The notes under the pieces were generated by a model. It was not told where the DNA came from and made no database searches. It saw nothing but the letters and a program-made list of their open reading frames with translations. Below, piece by piece: positions 53,318 to 60,675 of a stretch of 64,000 nucleotides of DNA (position 1 is its first letter; the number at the start of each line of letters is the position of its first letter). The position numbers and the translations under genes are program-made. The DNA comes from Frigoriglobus tundricola (GTDB lineage: Bacteria; Planctomycetota; Planctomycetia; Gemmatales; Gemmataceae): assembly GCF_013128195.2 (NCBI RefSeq), contig NZ_CP053452.2, forward strand, positions 4,464,001 through 4,528,000, written 5' to 3'.

Positions 53318-54820
53318 ATGGCCGAGCCGTACAAGATCGTCATCGGGCTGGAAATTCACGTCCAGCTCCTCACCAAAACCAAGCTGTTCTGCGGGTGCAA
53401 GAACCAGTTCGGGCTGCCTCCCAACACCGCCACTTGCCCCGTCTGCCTGGGGCTGCCCGGCTCGTTGCCCGTCATGAACCGGACGGCGTTCGACCTCGCG
53501 CTCCGCGCCGCCCTCGCCCTCAACTGCCAGATCGCCGGATTCACCAAGTGGGACCGCAAGAACTACTACTACCCGGACCTGCCCAAGAACTACCAGATCT
53601 CGCAGTACGACCTGCCGTTCAGCCACGACGGGTGGCTCGAAATTAACACCGCCAAGGACCCCAAGAAGGACTACACGCCGAAGAAGATCGGCATCATCCG
53701 CGCGCACCTCGAAGAGGACGCGGGCAAGAACCTCCACGACGAGAGCGGCAAGGGCGGCGACACCCTCGTGGACCTCAACCGCACCGGCACCCCGCTGCTG
53801 GAGATCGTTTCGCACCCCGACATGAACACGCCCGAAGAAGCGATGGCGTACCTCGAAGAGGTCCGCCTCATGTTGCGCGAGATCGGCGTGTCCGACTGCG
53901 AAATGCAAGAGGGCTCGCTCCGCTGCGACGCGAACGTGAACATCCACGTCCCGGTGATCGGCAAGGAGCACGCCGAGACCGGCAAGGAGTACCACGCGAC
54001 CCCGCTCGTGGAGATCAAGAACCTGAACAGCTTCCGTGCCGTCGGCAAGGCCATTACCTACGAGGCGAAGCGGCACTACGAGGAGTACCAGAAGGACACG
54101 CACGGCACGTTCCGCATCGGCAAGATGCTGAAAACGACCGCGGGCTGGGACGACGCGAAGGGCGTGACGGTGGTGCAGCGGCACAAGGAAGAGGCCGCCG
54201 ACTACCGCTACTTCCCCGAACCGGACCTCGTGCCGGTGGTGGTGTCCGAAGCGCAGGTCGCGGCGGCGAAAGCCGCGATGGGCGAACTGCCGCAGGCGCA
54301 GCGGAAGCGGCTGTCCGATCAGTACGGCCTCACGGCCTACGACGCCCAGGTGCTGACCGCAAAGGGCCGGGCGACGGTCGCGTACTTCGAGTCGGTGGCG
54401 CAGGCACTCAACGACGGCAAGGCCGCCGCGAACCGCATGAGCGACCTGATTTACCCCGCGCTGACCGAGCGCAAAGAGGAGATCACCGCGTTCCCGTTCG
54501 ACGCGGCCAAATTCGCGGACTTCATCCGCACCGGTCCGACGAACTCGCAGGACCGCCGCGACGTGTTCAAACTGATGCTCGACGAGGGGCTCGACCTGCC
54601 CGCGGCGAAGGCGAAGGCCGGCATCAAGGAAGTGGACGGGGACGCGCTGCGTGCGGCGGTGGTGGCGGCAATCGCGGCGAACCCGAAGGCGGTGGCCGAC
54701 TTCAGGGCCGGTAAGGACGCGGCGAAAATGTCGATCGTCGGCGCGGTGATGAAGGCGAACAAGGGCGTGCCGAACGACCTGGTGCGCCGCCTGGTGGACG
54801 AGGAACTGGCGCGGGGATAG
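53318..54820 (+). CDS. gatB: Asp-tRNA(Asn)/Glu-tRNA(Gln) amidotransferase subunit B
   Basis: A 500-residue subunit of the amidotransferase that converts Glu-tRNA(Gln) (or Asp-tRNA(Asn)) to the amide. The ATG at 53318 follows TTGGAG. Conserved: IGLEIHVQLLTKTKLFCGC with zinc ligands CGC...CPVCLG, ALNCQIAGFTKWDRKNYYYPDLPKNYQISQYD, LVDLNRTGTPLLEIVSHPD, EGSLRCDANVNI and KNLNSFRAVGKAI, then the C-terminal YqeY-like domain. gatA and gatC are not adjacent, as is common in planctomycetes. Confidence 0.97.
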   Translation: MAEPYKIVIGLEIHVQLLTKTKLFCGCKNQFGLPPNTATCPVCLGLPGSLPVMNRTAFDLALRAALALNCQIAGFTKWDRKNYYYPDLPKNYQISQYDLPFSHDGWLEINTAKDPKKDYTPKKIGIIRAHLEEDAGKNLHDESGKGGDTLVDLNRTGTPLLEIVSHPDMNTPEEAMAYLEEVRLMLREIGVSDCEMQEGSLRCDANVNIHVPVIGKEHAETGKEYHATPLVEIKNLNSFRAVGKAITYEAKRHYEEYQKDTHGTFRIGKMLKTTAGWDDAKGVTVVQRHKEEAADYRYFPEPDLVPVVVSEAQVAAAKAAMGELPQAQRKRLSDQYGLTAYDAQVLTAKGRATVAYFESVAQALNDGKAAANRMSDLIYPALTERKEEITAFPFDAAKFADFIRTGPTNSQDRRDVFKLMLDEGLDLPAAKAKAGIKEVDGDALRAAVVAAIAANPKAVADFRAGKDAAKMSIVGAVMKANKGVPNDLVRRLVDEELARG

Positions 54821-54889
54821 CACCTGCGAAGCACCGGGACCGGGGCCTCTTCCGTGCGCCCCGGTCCCGGCCTACCCCGAGCAGGTCAC

Positions 54890-54947
54890 AGTGGGCAGAA
54901 TACGGCTTTGTCCTGACTGCCCACTCTTCACTGCCCACTGCCCACTA
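54890..54947. repeat. GGGCAGT/ACTGCCC repeat at the end of the Rrf2 gene
   Basis: Contains CAGTGGGCAG and, after 20 bases, CTGCCCACTCTTCACTGCCCACTG, the same words as at 6536-6700. The last copy abuts the Rrf2 stop codon (TAG at 54947-54945 on the minus strand), so the repeat lies directly behind the reading frame, between convergent gatB and rrf2 genes. Confidence 0.8.
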
Positions 54948-55394
54948 AATCACGTACTGGAGTGGCTGGCCCGAATCGACGAGCTGGGCGAGAGTGGTCT
55001 GTTTGAGAACGGTCGCCTGGGCCTTAAGGAACTCGTCGTGGGCCACGCGGATGCGCTCCCACACGTCGTCCAGGGCGACGGCCAGCGGCGAGGCGGGCTT
55101 GCGGGGGTTGGTGCGCGTGCCGGCCTGTTCGGTGCCCTCCACCGCCGCGACCACGTCGCCCAAGGTGATGTCCGCCGGCCGCTTGGCGATGTGGTAGCCG
55201 CCGGCCGCGCCGCGGGTGCTCGTCACCAGCCCGGCCTTGTTCAACTGGATCAGGATCTGGACGAGGAACCGCGACGACGGGATGCCGTGCTTGTTGGCGA
55301 TGTCGGTCAGCGGCACCGGCTTCGGGCTGCCGTACTGAGCGGCCAGCTCCAGCATCGCGAGACAGGCGTATTCGGCGCGGGCGGAGAAAAGCAT
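54945..55394 (-). CDS. Rrf2-family transcriptional regulator
   Basis: A 149-residue winged-helix protein, MLFSARAEYACLAMLELA...PVPLTDIANKHGIPSSRFLVQILIQLNKAGLVTSTRGAAGGYHIAKRPADITLGDVVAAVEG, diagnostic of Rrf2. The C-terminal region lacks the three-Cys cluster that binds Fe-S in IscR/NsrR, so it is closer to CymR-like members, which regulate sulfur/cysteine genes. The gene lies directly downstream of cysH on the same strand (93 bases), so control of sulfate assimilation is likely (inference). Confidence 0.92.
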   Translation of the reverse strand: MLFSARAEYACLAMLELAAQYGSPKPVPLTDIANKHGIPSSRFLVQILIQLNKAGLVTSTRGAAGGYHIAKRPADITLGDVVAAVEGTEQAGTRTNPRKPASPLAVALDDVWERIRVAHDEFLKAQATVLKQTTLAQLVDSGQPLQYVI

Positions 55395-55417
55395 TTGTAA
55401 ACGTCCCGTGTCGAAGC

Positions 55418-55470
55418 GTCGGAAGTCGTCGCGCCGCGGACCAACAGACAGGGGCGGTACGACTTCCGAC
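55418..55470. promoter_or_regulatory. 12-bp inverted repeat between cysH and rrf2
   Basis: GTCGGAAGTCGT (55418-55429) and ACGACTTCCGAC (55459-55470), 29 bases apart, in the 93-base gap. Either a terminator for cysH or an operator for the Rrf2 protein; it lies upstream of the rrf2 start. Confidence 0.5.
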
Positions 55471-55487
55471 CGGATAACTTTGGTCGC

Positions 55488-56219
55488 CTAAATGCCCTCG
55501 CCGTCCTTGACCTCGATCACGTGCAGCCCGCACTCCTTCTTGACCTTGCCGGCCCAGCGCCCGGCGCGGTCGTCCTCACCGGCTCGCACGGGCCGCGTAC
55601 ACGGCCAGCAGCCGATGCTCGGGTAGTCCCGGTCGTGGAGCGGGTTGTACGGCACGTCGTTCTTGTGGACGAACCCCCACACGTCCTTCTTCGTCCAGTT
55701 GAGCAGCGGGTTCACCTTCACCAGCTCGAACTTCTGGTCCCACTCGACCACCGCGGCCCGGCCCCGGTCCGCGGTCTGGTCGCGCCGGATCGCGCTGATC
55801 CACGCTAGCGGAGCGATCCGCTCGACCGCCCGACGCAGCGGGAGCACCTTGCGGTCGTAGCAGCACTGATCGGGCCGGTGCGCGTGCAGCGGGCCGCCGT
55901 GTTCGGACTCGTACTCGGCGACCGTCAGTTCCGGACGAACGTACTCGACCTCAATACCGTAGCGCGTTTTGATCCGCTCGCGCAGGTCGAGGGTCTCCGG
56001 AAACTGGTAACCCGTGTCCAGGTTGATGACGGTCGTGGCCGGCTGGATCGCGGCGAGCATGTGAATGATGCAACAGCCTTCTGCACCGAACGCGGTCGCC
56101 ATCATCAAGTGGGGGTGGAACCGATCCGCGGCCCACCGGAGCACCTCTTCTGGCCGGGCTGTGGCGAGCCGATCGTTGGCCTCCGCGATTTCCGCAGCCG
56201 TCGCCTGCGCCCGCGCCAT
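55488..56219 (-). CDS. cysH: Phosphoadenylyl/adenylyl-sulfate reductase
   Basis: A 243-residue thiol-dependent reductase of the CysH family that makes sulfite from APS or PAPS. Motifs: MATAFGAEGCCIIHML, INLDTGYQFPETLDLRERI, and paired cysteines DQCCYDRKVLPL and SIGCWPCTRPV, with the active-site Cys in KKECGLH. The CC and CxxC pairs indicate the [4Fe-4S] form, usually an APS reductase. Rrf2 is downstream on the same strand; other assimilation genes are not in the window. Confidence 0.95.
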   Translation of the reverse strand: MARAQATAAEIAEANDRLATARPEEVLRWAADRFHPHLMMATAFGAEGCCIIHMLAAIQPATTVINLDTGYQFPETLDLRERIKTRYGIEVEYVRPELTVAEYESEHGGPLHAHRPDQCCYDRKVLPLRRAVERIAPLAWISAIRRDQTADRGRAAVVEWDQKFELVKVNPLLNWTKKDVWGFVHKNDVPYNPLHDRDYPSIGCWPCTRPVRAGEDDRAGRWAGKVKKECGLHVIEVKDGEGI

Positions 56220-56386
56220 TCCCCACTCCTGGGCGATATCGACACAACCCTTATCGGTATGGTAGGGATTCTATACTTCCGCGCCGAGTGAGGAACAGCG
56301 GAATTCGGAACGCCAGGGCATTCCAAACGTACGAAGTCCTTATCAACCTTCGAGTTTAGCCGCTTTGCGCTTCCGGAATGCAACAT

Positions 56387-56410
56387 ACCCGACTCCTGGA
56401 GGAGCCGGGT
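56387..56410 (-). terminator. Hairpin upstream of cysH
   Basis: ACCCGACTCC / GGAGCCGGGT (10 bp, one mismatch, loop TGGA) within the 279-base gap between the cysH start and the lipoprotein gene end. No T tract, so the role as a terminator is uncertain. Confidence 0.4.
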
Positions 56411-56498
56411 GCGGTGATTTCACGACATCGGTTGTGTTCCAACCGCCCGGTCGAAGCCCAATTCGTTCCTGACTTCGACTTTGCGACTTGAGACCGCG

Positions 56499-57065
56499 TT
56501 AGTAGCGGGTCAGTTCCTGCGTGATCTGCCGTTGCGTGTCCGGGTCCGAGCCGACGTACAGGTGCAGGTGATCCTTGTCGATGTAGATGACCTGGACGCG
56601 CGGCTTCTTGATGTACACCGGGAACGGGTAATCGGACTGCACCAGTTCGTCGTAATAAATCGCGCATTCCCAGTGGCAGTGGTGGAGCTGCGCCATGCCG
56701 ACGAGCGGGAAGAACCGCGGCGGATCGATCTTGTCCACGAGCCGGGTCTTGGTGATCGTGATGTTGTCGCGGAACGCTTCGTACACATACGGCACGCCGC
56801 GGGGCACGCGGGGCATGGCCCGGAGGACTTCGGCGTCGCTCGGGGCGTCTTCACAAATCGGCGGCGGGAACCCGTCGCGGATCGGCGGCATGATCGGCAC
56901 GCGGCCGTCGTTCTTGTGGTTGAGCTTCTGCTCCAGCCGCTCCGCGGTCCACGGGGGCACCGGAATGGGCGTGAGTAACCCCAAGTTCAGCGGGTTACAC
57001 CCGACAGCGCCCGCCGGCAGGAGGGCCAACGCGAATAGCAACAGATTGCGTCGAATCAAGGACAT
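56499..57065 (-). CDS. Lipoprotein, hypothetical
   Basis: A 188-residue protein from the ATG at 57065 with a lipobox (LPAGAVGCNPL, Cys about 23). The body contains many Pro and aromatic residues (PPWTAERLEQKLNHKNDGRVPIMPPIRDGFPPP; RGVPYVYEAFRDNITITKTRLVDKIDPPRFFPLVG; HHCHWECAIYYDEL) and a beta-strand-rich end (RVQVIYIDKDHLHLYVGSDPDTQ). No family is recognised; the pattern is typical of conserved planctomycete envelope lipoproteins. Confidence 0.75.
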   Translation of the reverse strand: MSLIRRNLLLFALALLPAGAVGCNPLNLGLLTPIPVPPWTAERLEQKLNHKNDGRVPIMPPIRDGFPPPICEDAPSDAEVLRAMPRVPRGVPYVYEAFRDNITITKTRLVDKIDPPRFFPLVGMAQLHHCHWECAIYYDELVQSDYPFPVYIKKPRVQVIYIDKDHLHLYVGSDPDTQRQITQELTRY

Positions 57066-57263
57066 GCTCCCGACCCTCCGTGCCTGACGGTTCTTCCGTG
57101 CGTAGCAGATGTATCGGACCGCCGACGCGGGGAGTTTAAACCAAACTTCCGAGTTCCCGCGTTTCGGGAGCGGAATCGGCCTGGGCCCCCCCACCCGACC
57201 GGGCAGAATACGTGGGGCACAGGTTGGGTGGCGGCGGGTGCTCCGCAATCGAGAATTCAAATT

Positions 57264-57839
57264 ATGGTGTTTCTCTCGCGCATTTACACGAAATCCGGCG
57301 ACGGCGGCGAGACGGGGCTGGGCGACGGGTCCCGCGTGCCGAAGGACGCGGCCCGTGTCGCCGCTTACGGCGAAGTGGACGAGTTGAACGCCGTGCTGGG
57401 GCTCGTCACCGCGAATTGCCCGGACTGTCCCGGGGGCGCGCTCCTGCGCTGCATTCAGAACGACCTCTTCGACGTGGGCGCCGACCTGTGTGTGCCCCAA
57501 GCGGACGGCGAGGAGCCGGGTAAGGGGCTCCGAGTGGTCGCGGCGCAGTACGAGCGGTTGGAGCGCGCGATCGACCGACTCAACGAGGGACTGGAACCGC
57601 TCCGGAGTTTCATTCTTCCGGGCGGCTCGCCGGCCGCGGCGTGGCTTCATCTGGCGCGGACGGTGTGCCGGCGTGCCGAGCGGTCCGTGGTGACGTTGGC
57701 GCGCGCCGAGAAGGTGAACCCGCACGCGTTGATCTACTTGAACCGCCTGAGCGACTTCTTGTTCGTGCTGTCCCGCGTCGCCAACGACGGCGGAAAGGGC
57801 GACGTGCTGTGGGTGCCGGGCGCCAACCGGGACGGGTGA
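57264..57839 (+). CDS. pduO: Cob(I)alamin adenosyltransferase (PduO/ATR type)
   Basis: A 191-residue enzyme that adenosylates corrinoids with ATP. It begins MVFLSRIYTKSGDGGETGLGDGSRVPKDAARVAAYGEVDELNAVLGL, with the TKSGDGG ATP-binding and GEVDELN segments characteristic of PduO-type transferases, then ESFILPGGS-like SFILPGGSPAAAWLHLARTVCRRAERSV and NRLSDFLFVLSR. The ATG at 57264 is the conserved start. Cobalamin-dependent enzymes are not present locally. Confidence 0.93.
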   Translation: MVFLSRIYTKSGDGGETGLGDGSRVPKDAARVAAYGEVDELNAVLGLVTANCPDCPGGALLRCIQNDLFDVGADLCVPQADGEEPGKGLRVVAAQYERLERAIDRLNEGLEPLRSFILPGGSPAAAWLHLARTVCRRAERSVVTLARAEKVNPHALIYLNRLSDFLFVLSRVANDGGKGDVLWVPGANRDG

Positions 57840-57878
57840 TACGCCACCGGGTTGAAGAGTAACGGTGGGTTTTGTTTG

Positions 57879-58032
57879 TTGCCCTCTCCCCTTGCGGGCG
57901 AGGGTGGCGAGTCTTCGAGCCGGGTGAGGGGGCGCTGGCCTCCGGTGATCCGCGAAGCGGCTTTCTGCGCCTCGCCTACCCTCACCCGGCCGGCGAAGCG
58001 CCGGTCGCCCTCTCCCGCAAGGGGAGAGGGCA
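57879..58032. repeat. Inverted-repeat element TTGCCCTCTCCC...
   Basis: Outer arms TTGCCCTCTCCCCTTGCGGG (57879-57898) and CCCGCAAGGGGAGAGGGCAA (58013-58032), with further imperfect inverted words inside (GAGCCGGGTGAGGG / CCTCACCCGGC). It lies between convergent genes and adds another dispersed repeat family. Confidence 0.9.
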
Positions 58033-58102
58033 AGACCCGATCATCGGCGCCCTCGGCCCGATCGCGTTTGACTCGTCGCTCGTCGCCCTGCGGGCGAGAT
58101 TT

Positions 58103-59545
58103 TCAGGCCGCCCGAGCGGGCGACGCACTTGGGCCGGGCAAGGTAATCGTCGGCGCATTGCGGCTTGATCGTGGAGCTGTGTAGCGCACAATTCCCCATG
58201 TGATGAGCGAGCCACCGAACACCCACCAGTAGAACGGCACGTTCCGGCCCCACCAGGGGCCGACCGCGAACGCGCTTGCGGCCAGCGGAAGCCCCCACGC
58301 CGCGAGCGCAACGAAGTCGCGCCGGAACTCCGGCCGCTCCGCTATCACCTTTGCGAGCAACCAGAAGCCCGGTGCGAGGAACGGCACGAACCACCGGACC
58401 GACACGCACCCGCCGCTGTGGTTCTTCGACAGCACGCCGTACATCAGCCAGCCGATCACGACCCACGCGCTGAGCGCGACCAGTTCCACCCGATCGCGGC
58501 CCGGGCGCCGCAGCACGAGCAAACCCGCGGGCACCGCGAGTAGCAGTTCCGGGTTGTGCGTGAGGAACCCCTTCCGCCCGAACAGCAGGTCGAGTGTGTA
58601 GGTGAACTGTGCGAACGGCCGCGGGCGGATGATGCCGGTCATGGTGGTGTCGAACGGGCTGCCGGGCCAGGCGAGGTATTCCGGGTGCATGTTGAGCGGC
58701 CGGAGCCAGTCGCCGCCGATGGCGAAGTTGATCGCGTGCCCCGCGACGACACACGGCAGCGCCGCGCCCGCACACACAACGACCGGCAGCACACGCCGAG
58801 TTCGGAACGCGACCGCGGCCAGCACGGCCGCAACCAGCGCCGGTCCGACGCCGAAATCGAGGTTGTACGCGAATCCTGCAATGAACCCTGCGGCGACGAG
58901 CGATTTCCAGGCGGTGCGGCCCCGTGCGGCGGCGTCCGCGATCCGGCCGAGCAGCGCGCACACAGCGGCGACCGCACCGAGCTGCGTGATGTGGTTGTTC
59001 GCGCTCCGCGTGTACGCCGGGGCGACCGTCGCGAGGGCGAACGCCGCGAGCCACGCGACCCGCCACGCGGGCGCAAGACCGACCCGCGTCCCGACGCGCC
59101 ACATGCACCCGACCGCGACCGCGTAACCGGTGCCGCTGAGGAGTACCGTAACCACCCAGGCGAACACGTCGGGCCGCGTGCTGGGGCTCGGCACTCCGAA
59201 CGCCATCAGCGTGCGGTACGCCGCCGCGAGCGGCACGCTCACGAGCGGCGGCTTGTCGGAGTAGTAGCGGCCGTCGATCAGGAGTTTGTCGAGCGTGCCA
59301 GAACGCAGCAGGGGACTCTCGGGGTCATAAGGCGGCGTGCCCCGATCGAAGAGTTCCGCCGGCGGTTGAAGGAAGGTGGTGCCGTCGATGCAGAACGTGT
59401 TACGTTCCACGAGGGCTTCGACCGACGCGAGCCGGCTGCCGTCGTTCCACGAGGACGCGAACGGCCGCGCACCGGCCGTCGCGATCGCGAACGCCACCGC
59501 CGCCAGAACCCACGCCACCGCCGGATGATCCGCCCACCGTCCCAT
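58103..59545 (-). CDS. Polytopic membrane protein, GT-C glycosyltransferase-like
   Basis: A 480-residue protein with about ten hydrophobic segments. The first extracytoplasmic loop has EALVERNTFCIDGTTF and LIDGRYYSDKPPLVSVPLAAAYRTLMA, resembling the acidic loop and SDKPP motif of ArnT/PMT-like (GT39/GT83) glycosyltransferases that use lipid-linked sugars. The C-terminal part has no recognised soluble domain. The ATG at 59545 is followed by the first helix (AVAWVLAAVAFAIATAG). Substrate unknown. Confidence 0.75.
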   Translation of the reverse strand: MGRWADHPAVAWVLAAVAFAIATAGARPFASSWNDGSRLASVEALVERNTFCIDGTTFLQPPAELFDRGTPPYDPESPLLRSGTLDKLLIDGRYYSDKPPLVSVPLAAAYRTLMAFGVPSPSTRPDVFAWVVTVLLSGTGYAVAVGCMWRVGTRVGLAPAWRVAWLAAFALATVAPAYTRSANNHITQLGAVAAVCALLGRIADAAARGRTAWKSLVAAGFIAGFAYNLDFGVGPALVAAVLAAVAFRTRRVLPVVVCAGAALPCVVAGHAINFAIGGDWLRPLNMHPEYLAWPGSPFDTTMTGIIRPRPFAQFTYTLDLLFGRKGFLTHNPELLLAVPAGLLVLRRPGRDRVELVALSAWVVIGWLMYGVLSKNHSGGCVSVRWFVPFLAPGFWLLAKVIAERPEFRRDFVALAAWGLPLAASAFAVGPWWGRNVPFYWWVFGGSLITWGIVRYTAPRSSRNAPTITLPGPSASPARAA

Positions 59546-59705
59546 ACGCCCCTCCACACAATCGGCGGAGGATAGCGAACCGCGGCAACGGACGCAACCG
59601 CAGGGGCCATCGCGAACTGCGAAACGCAAGCTGCCAGAACCGGATGAGGAGCGAGATTGACACCCTGCGACATACGGAGCTTCGCATCGACAGTCGAGCT
59701 TGATC

Positions 59706-59724
59706 GTATTGCAGATTGCAATAC
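59706..59724. promoter_or_regulatory. Palindromic operator of the toxin-antitoxin pair
   Basis: GTATTGCA-GAT-TGCAATAC is a perfect 8-bp inverted repeat with a 3-base spacer, 22 bases before the antitoxin ATG and overlapping the expected promoter. Ribbon-helix-helix antitoxins bind such sites, so autoregulation is likely. Confidence 0.75.
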
Positions 59725-59746
59725 ACTAATCATTGGAGGTGTTTCG

Positions 59747-60040
59747 ATGGGAAAGACAGGAGCAAGCGGCGCGGCTGGAGCCAGTCCGCTGATGGTCCGG
59801 CTCGATGCGGCGAGCAAGAGCGTGCTCGCCCGCGCGGCCGAGCTGCGCGGGATCAGCGTGAGCGACTATGTCCGGCAGGTCACGGTGGCGCAAGCGCGCA
59901 AGGAAGTTGAGGCGGCCGGATCGCAGACGATCGCCATGACACCGGCCGAACAACTCGCGTTCTGGGCGGCTCTCAACGCGCCGGTCAAACTCACCGCCGC
60001 GCAGAAGAAACTCGGCAAACTCATGCGGGGCGGGTCGTGA
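59747..60040 (+). CDS. DUF1778-type (TacA-like) antitoxin
   Basis: A 97-residue protein, GGAGGT 6 bases before the ATG. The N-terminal half (LMVRLDAASKSVLARAAELRGISVSDYVRQVTVAQARKEV) is a ribbon-helix-helix DUF1778 domain; the C-terminal part (TPAEQLAFWAALNAP) resembles the toxin-neutralising tail of TacA-type antitoxins. Stop and toxin start overlap (60037-60040), as is usual in type II modules with GNAT toxins. Confidence 0.88.
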   Translation: MGKTGASGAAGASPLMVRLDAASKSVLARAAELRGISVSDYVRQVTVAQARKEVEAAGSQTIAMTPAEQLAFWAALNAPVKLTAAQKKLGKLMRGGS

Positions 60041-60675
60041 GTGGCGTCCGGTTCCCGGACGGGTTCCGGCTCGAACGGCTGGTGAAAGCGCACCCGCGAA
60101 AAACGTTCGCGAGCGGGCAGGCCGACGTGGACGACTGGCTCAAAACGAAGGCGCTTCAGCACCAGGACAAGCACCTGTCGGTTACGAAGGTGCTACTCGA
60201 TGATTCGAGCGGCATCGCTGGCTACTTCACACTTGCGACGGGGCAGGTCGATTTCGGCGACCTACCGGCGGACGTGGCGAAGAAGTTACCGAAGCGCATG
60301 CTGCCGGTCGCGGTGCTGGCGTGGCTCGGCGTGAGCGCAGCCAAGCACGGTCAAGGTTTGGGGAAGTCGCTCCTCGCGCAGGCGCTGCGTGATTGCCACG
60401 AAGCCGGCCAGACGTTCGCGTTCATCGCGGTGATTCTCGATTGCATCGACGACAAGGCCAAGGCGTTCTACCGGCACTTCGACTTCACCGAACTCCCCGG
60501 CCACCCGTACCGGCTTTTCATTCCTGTGGCTCAACTCGAAACGAGTAGCCGTTCACAGGTGAGACGTCGGCATATCAGCGAATTGATATGCCGACGCCGT
60601 GAGGGAATTCGGATTAGGCCGGGAGCAGTGTCGGTGCCGGCTCGCCATTGCGGTGTGCGCGGATGGCGTCGGTGA
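60037..60675 (+). CDS. GNAT-type (TacT-like) toxin with an IS-derived C-terminal extension
   Basis: GTG at 60037 overlapping the antitoxin stop. Residues 1-167 are a GNAT acetyltransferase: HPRKTFASGQADVDDWLKTKALQHQ, acetyl-CoA loop VSAAKHGQGLGKSLLAQAL, YRHFDFTELPGHPYRLFIPV. Such toxins acetylate aminoacyl-tRNA. The native stop is lost: at 60545 the IS66 element begins, and the frame runs on for 43 residues (RRRHISELICRRREG...) inside the IS. The extension may alter folding or activity. Confidence 0.85.
   Translation: MSGVRFPDGFRLERLVKAHPRKTFASGQADVDDWLKTKALQHQDKHLSVTKVLLDDSSGIAGYFTLATGQVDFGDLPADVAKKLPKRMLPVAVLAWLGVSAAKHGQGLGKSLLAQALRDCHEAGQTFAFIAVILDCIDDKAKAFYRHFDFTELPGHPYRLFIPVAQLETSSRSQVRRRHISELICRRREGIRIRPGAVSVPARHCGVRGWRR
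60565..60596. terminator. 13-bp hairpin at the IS66 left end
   Basis: CGTCGGCATATCA / TGATATGCCGACG (60565-60577 / 60584-60596, loop GCGAAT), a perfect stem just downstream of the transposase stop (60614, minus strand) and inside the left IS end. It may terminate the transposase transcript or block read-through. Confidence 0.65.

Noticed and set aside
60037-60675. Full-length toxin of 212 residues as a native protein
   Set aside because: The last 43 residues are encoded within the IS66 terminal region, so they are an acquired tail.
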